DNA from: Actinoplanes campanulatus
Lineage (GTDB): Bacteria; Actinomycetota; Actinomycetes; Mycobacteriales; Micromonosporaceae
Direction of reading: 5' to 3'
Length of the DNA stretch: 64,000 bases
Assembly (NCBI RefSeq): GCF_014647795.1
Contig: NZ_BMPW01000025.1
Span: forward strand, 1 to 64,000
Part shown: positions 60,975-64,000 of the stretch, one piece after another
Layout of the letters: each line of letters begins with the position of its first letter
Numbering within the stretch: position 1 is the stretch's first letter
Translations under genes and position numbers: made by a program
The notes under the pieces: generated by a model
Told to the model about the DNA's origin: nothing
Databases searched by the model: none
Seen by the model: the letters and a program-made list of their open reading frames with translations, nothing else

Positions 60975-62027
60975 CTAACCAGACGATGCGGCGAGACGGT
61001 CGCGCCGAACGTGTGACAACTCGTGGTGGTGCTGGTCGCCCGGGTGACTGTCCGGGTCGACGTGCACGGTGGCGGCCGTGAGGCGGGGCACGTCGTGGGT
61101 GAGCTGGTGCTCGGCGTCAGCGGCGATCTCGTGGGCGGCGAGCAGGCTCAACCCGGCGTCGACGACGATGGCGGCCTCGGCGTGCAGGCGATGACCGATC
61201 CAGCGCAGCCGCAGCCCGGAGACGTCGCGGATGCCGGGAACCGCGCGCAGCGCCTGTTCGGCTTGGTCGACGAGTTCGGGGTCGACGCGATCCATCAGCC
61301 GCCGGTAGACCTCGCGGGCGGCGTCCTTGAGCACGAAGGCGATGGCGGCGGTGATGGCCAGGCCGACAACCGGGTCGGCCCAGCCCCAGCCGAGCCGGGC
61401 CCCACCGGCGGCCAGGACGACGGCCAGCGAGGTGAAGCCGTCCGTGCGGGCGTGCAACCCGTCGGCGACCAGCGCGGCCGAGCCGATGCGGCGGCCGACG
61501 GCGATACGGTAGCGGGCGACGATCTCGTTGCCGGCGAACCCGATCAGCCCGGCGGCGAACACCCACGGCAGGTGGGTCATGGTTCGCGGGTCGAGCAGCC
61601 GGTCGACGGCGAACCAGGCGGACACCACCGCGGAGGCGGCGATGACCAGGACGATCACGATGCCGGCCAGGTCTTCGGCGCGGCCGAACCCGTACGTGTA
61701 GGCCCGGGTGGCGGCCCGCCGGCCGAGCCAGAACGCGATGCCCAGAGGGACAGCGGTGAGCGCGTCGGCGACGTTGTGCAGGGTGTCACCGAGCAGCGCC
61801 ACAGAGCCGGAGAGGACGACGACGACCGCTTGCAGCAGCGCGGTCACGCCGAGGCCGACCAGGGAGATCCACAGAGCGCTCATGCCCTCGCGGGACGCCT
61901 CGAGGGCGGAGTCGACCTTGTCAGCGCTGTCGTGTGAGTGCGGGGTGACCACGTGTTTGATCCGCTGCCGCCACCCGTCACGGTGATGGTGATGATGGGT
62001 GCCGTGGCGGTGCTCGTGGGCGGACAT
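60975..62027 (-). CDS. Cation diffusion facilitator (CDF) metal exporter
   Basis: A 350-residue exporter of the CzcD/ZitB family. His-rich cytosolic N terminus (HEHRHGTHHHHHRDG), six membrane helices with the two HxxxD metal sites (LLGDTLHNVADALTAV and LVADGLHARTDGFTSLAV), and a C-terminal ferredoxin-like domain (LVDQAEQALRAVPGIRDVSGLR). It moves Zn2+ (or Co2+/Cd2+) out in exchange for protons. GGAAGG precedes the ATG. Divergent from an ArsR-type metal regulator 45 bases away. Confidence 0.93.
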   Translation of the reverse strand: MSAHEHRHGTHHHHHRDGWRQRIKHVVTPHSHDSADKVDSALEASREGMSALWISLVGLGVTALLQAVVVVLSGSVALLGDTLHNVADALTAVPLGIAFWLGRRAATRAYTYGFGRAEDLAGIVIVLVIAASAVVSAWFAVDRLLDPRTMTHLPWVFAAGLIGFAGNEIVARYRIAVGRRIGSAALVADGLHARTDGFTSLAVVLAAGGARLGWGWADPVVGLAITAAIAFVLKDAAREVYRRLMDRVDPELVDQAEQALRAVPGIRDVSGLRLRWIGHRLHAEAAIVVDAGLSLLAAHEIAADAEHQLTHDVPRLTAATVHVDPDSHPGDQHHHELSHVRRDRLAASSG

Positions 62028-62071
62028 CGCGCGCCTTCCCTCGTGGTCCAGACGGCCCATAATATGTGCTC

Positions 62072-62434
62072 ATGCGCGCACGCGACAACGTTGCAGATGC
62101 CAATGACCTGCAGAAACGCGTTCCCGGTAACGCCGTGGTGGAGGCAGCAACGGTGCTGCTCGGGATGCTCGCCGACCCCACTCGCCTACGGCTGGCGGCC
62201 TGCCTCGCACACGGCGAGCAGGACGTCACCGCACTGACCACCGCCGTCGGCGCGGCCCGCCCGGCGGTCTCCCAGCACCTCGGCAAGCTGCGGCTGGCCG
62301 GCCTGGTGACGGTACGCCGCGACGGCCGCCGCCAGGTTTACGCGCTCGCCGACCCACACATCGGCCGCCTGGTCACCGAGGCGCTGCACACGGCCGAGCA
62401 CCGGGCGCCCCGCCCTGCGATCAGACCGCACTAG
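62072..62434 (+). CDS. ArsR/SmtB family metal-responsive repressor
   Basis: A 120-residue winged helix: VVEAATVLLGMLADPTRLRLAACLA, VTALTTAVGAARPAVSQHLGKLRLAGLVTVRRDGRRQVYALA. No Cys-based (CxC) site is present. The C-terminal helix DPHIGRLVTEALHTAEHR has a D-x-H and later His residues, like the alpha-5 zinc/nickel site of SmtB/CzrA/NmtR, though the spacing is shifted by one. It is divergent from the CDF exporter and surely controls it. ATG chosen; a GTG six bases upstream is possible. Confidence 0.9.
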   Translation: MRARDNVADANDLQKRVPGNAVVEAATVLLGMLADPTRLRLAACLAHGEQDVTALTTAVGAARPAVSQHLGKLRLAGLVTVRRDGRRQVYALADPHIGRLVTEALHTAEHRAPRPAIRPH

Positions 62435-62443
62435 GGTGGCAGG

Positions 62444-62905
62444 GTGGCCGAAACCCTGAACCTGAACCTGACGCTGGAGGCACGCGGCCCGGGCGGCGCC
62501 TTCGTCCTCTCCGACGAGCAGGCCGCCGCCGTCGGGGAGGGGCGCAAGGCGTTCCCGGTGCTGGTGACCGTGCGCGACGTGACGTTGCCACTGCGACTGG
62601 CCCGGATGGGTGGCGAGAACCTGATCGGGCTGGCCAAGGCGGCGCGAGAGCGGGCCGGGGTGGAGATCGGCGTGGCCTACCCGGTGTCGATCGCCGCGGA
62701 GACCGGGGAACGCACGGTCGAGGTGCCGCCGGAGCTCGCGGCCGCCCTCGCCGGCGACGATGCGGCGAAGGCGGCGTACGAGAAACTGGCTTACTCGCAT
62801 CGCAAGGAGTTCGTCCGCTGGATCACCGAGGCCAAGCGTGACGCCACCCGGGCCGAGCGGGTCACCAAGACCGTCGAGATGCTCCGTGCGGGCCGGCATC
62901 GCTGA
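62444..62905 (+). CDS. YdeI/OmpD-associated protein with DUF1905 domain
   Basis: A 153-residue protein: a DUF1905 beta-barrel-like first part (LTLEARGPGGAFVLSDEQAAAVG, VTVRDVTLPLRLARMGGENLIGL, VEIGVAYPVSIAAETGERTVEVPPEL) and a YdeI-type end with KLAYSHRKEFVRWITEAKR. The function is not known; it is a common stand-alone protein in actinobacteria. GTG start nine bases after the ArsR stop, so perhaps on the same transcript. Confidence 0.88.
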   Translation: MAETLNLNLTLEARGPGGAFVLSDEQAAAVGEGRKAFPVLVTVRDVTLPLRLARMGGENLIGLAKAARERAGVEIGVAYPVSIAAETGERTVEVPPELAAALAGDDAAKAAYEKLAYSHRKEFVRWITEAKRDATRAERVTKTVEMLRAGRHR

Positions 62906-62917
62906 TCGCCCGCCGGG

Positions 62918-63538
62918 TCAGGCGTTGGACAGCAGGTCGTCGAGGGGTCTCGGCAGGACGTCCCGGTCGACGGCCGCCTCGACGAGCAGCCGGGCGTAGC
63001 GGGCCTTCCGGCGGGAGCCGCTGGTCAGGAACCGCCGCATCTGGTCGTCCACGGACCGGTCGCGCCAGGCCGGCTGGTTCCGCAGCGCATGGAACGAGCC
63101 GAGGTCACCCTGCGCGTCGATGAGCGCCGCGAAGACGTCGGTGCCGACGGCCCGGATCAGCTCGTCCTCCAGGTCGTCGACGCAGACGTGCGTACGGGCG
63201 GGGCCGAGCCCGCGCCGGAAGATGCCGGCCTCACGCAGGTCGCAGAGGCCGGCCAGCACCCGGGTGTCCAGCTCGCCGAGGACCCGCCCGAGCGCGTGGG
63301 CGCCGCCGATCGGGACGACCGTGACGTGCTCGGCGTCGAGGTCGCGGCCACGGCGGTGGGCTGCCGTCTCCACCGCGATCTGGTCGCTGATGCCCTCGAC
63401 GAGGATCAACGCGGTGGCGGTGCCGGCCTTCGCCAGCGCACGGGCCGTCGCCTCGACGGGGGCGGCCGGTCCGCTCACATACCCGGCGAGCACCCGGCGG
63501 TCGCGCTCCCGGCGACGGTCCTTCCACTCCGGTGGCAT
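62918..63538 (-). CDS. Stand-alone TOPRIM-domain protein (OLD-like)
   Basis: A 206-residue protein. The TOPRIM parts are the Glu in TALILVEGISDQIAVETAAH, and acidic residues in LAGLCDLREAGIF and VCVDDLEDELIRAVG. Then a helical C terminus (MRRFLTSGSRRKARYARLLVEA). It looks like the TOPRIM nuclease half of OLD-family proteins without the ATPase. ATG at 63538 was chosen; ATGs 9 and 12 bases upstream are possible. DNA cleavage is plausible but not shown; the family could also have a housekeeping role. Confidence 0.75.
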   Translation of the reverse strand: MPPEWKDRRRERDRRVLAGYVSGPAAPVEATARALAKAGTATALILVEGISDQIAVETAAHRRGRDLDAEHVTVVPIGGAHALGRVLGELDTRVLAGLCDLREAGIFRRGLGPARTHVCVDDLEDELIRAVGTDVFAALIDAQGDLGSFHALRNQPAWRDRSVDDQMRRFLTSGSRRKARYARLLVEAAVDRDVLPRPLDDLLSNA

Positions 63539-63778
63539 GGTCGCCATCATCGGCTTCGCGGACGACAACGGACAACCGATATGCCGCGGACCGCGGTCAA
63601 CAGCGCCCCCGAACGGGCTGTCTTCTCTTCCCCGCAATGGTTCAAGTTCGCCGGCTGTCGGCCGTTGGTGAGGTCAGCGTAATCGTCCGTCATCCGAGGA
63701 GTCATCGGGCTGGCGTCGAGCGCGCCCGGTGCGATTCACCGCACCAATCGTTGCTGACACCAGGTAGAGGAGGCGCAG

Positions 63779-64000
63779 ATGTCGGATTCCCACCCCCCAC
63801 GGGCTCCGAGGCGGGAGCGTTGTGCCAGCTGCGGCGTGCACCGGATCGTCGAGGCGGTCGTCGATACGTTCGCCCTGGATTTCGCGTGTTCCGCGTGTAC
63901 GGAGAATGCCGTACTGGTCGTGACGGAGAACGTGGCCGCCGCCGCATCGCCGGTCGATGCCCTGCACCAGGCCCTGCAGCAGCTGCTCGGCGAACGTGAC
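63779..64000 (+). CDS. Small zinc-ribbon protein, cut by the window edge
   Basis: A gene that is open at the right end; 74 residues are visible. It starts MSDSHPPRAPRRERCASCGV and goes on with DTFALDFACSACTENAVLVV: two C-x-x-C pairs 28 residues apart that make a zinc ribbon, followed by a helix (VDALHQALQQLLGERD). AGGAGG lies at a perfect distance before the ATG. Family and function unknown; the end lies outside the window. Confidence 0.7.
   Translation, partial: MSDSHPPRAPRRERCASCGVHRIVEAVVDTFALDFACSACTENAVLVVTENVAAAASPVDALHQALQQLLGERD

Noticed and set aside
1-64000. CRISPR array, rRNA, tRNA or transposase
   Set aside because: None was seen by eye: no regularly spaced repeats, no conserved rRNA segments, no DDE or serine recombinase motifs in the translated frames.

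Overview
The window is GC-rich DNA from an actinobacterium. The strong third-position G/C bias, frequent GTG/TTG starts, a mycothiol-dependent maleylpyruvate isomerase-family enzyme, an EACC1-type conflict module, a BtrH-like protein, an MmyB-like regulator and many HxlR/ROK/TetR/GntR regulators all point that way. A methyl-accepting chemotaxis protein suggests a motile genus such as Actinoplanes or a relative in the Micromonosporaceae; this genus-level guess is inference. No rRNA, tRNA, CRISPR array, transposase or prophage gene was seen. The layout is accessory in character: many short regulator/target pairs, and at least ten broken or truncated genes.

Left part (0-22 kb): a PLP-dependent amino-acid decarboxylase; a three-gene module of EACC1, a caspase-SBP-VWA protein and a solute-binding protein, which resembles predicted actinobacterial conflict/immunity systems; a secreted Cys-containing protein; a chemotaxis receptor; two DinB-fold proteins; a RidA/HxlR pair with shared operator repeats; a rotted alpha-L-rhamnosidase; a Tat-exported metallo-beta-lactamase-fold protein; a serine beta-lactamase-like gene divergent from a LysR regulator; an Ohr/LLM/hydrolase/HxlR-SCP2 group; a DUF1877 protein; a BtrH-like protein; a SUKH protein and a beta-carbonic anhydrase.

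Middle (22-41 kb): a long minus-strand catabolic operon runs quinone reductase, TauD-like dioxygenase, BKACE, MFS, hydrolase, acyl-CoA ligase, YeiH-type exporter. It is divergent from an AraC activator with two 11-bp operator repeats 22 bp apart. Then come broken Nudix genes beside a perfect 18-bp inverted repeat, a GntR/membrane-protein operon with its operator, small membrane proteins, a P-loop kinase, a second SMI1/KNR4 protein, a TetR/FAD-monooxygenase pair, an aminoglycoside-phosphotransferase-like protein and an unusual IMP dehydrogenase.

Right part (41-64 kb): 41-50 kb is gene-poor and rich in remnants (PAS, DinB, MraY, MarR, a TPP enzyme), mixed with small intact genes (AlpA-like HTH, DUF2690, CPCC protein, dodecin, an ECF sigma factor). 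At 50.3-54.1 kb a small membrane protein, an HExxH metalloprotease and a membrane-bound NACHT-like NTPase form a second conflict-like locus. After this are a ROK regulator and MFS pair around a perfect operator, an MmyB/SDR pair around another palindrome, a FAD-dehydrogenase remnant, a secreted helical-toroid protein, and a metal-efflux group (CDF, His-rich membrane protein, ArsR). YdeI-like and TOPRIM genes follow, and a zinc-ribbon gene runs off the right edge.
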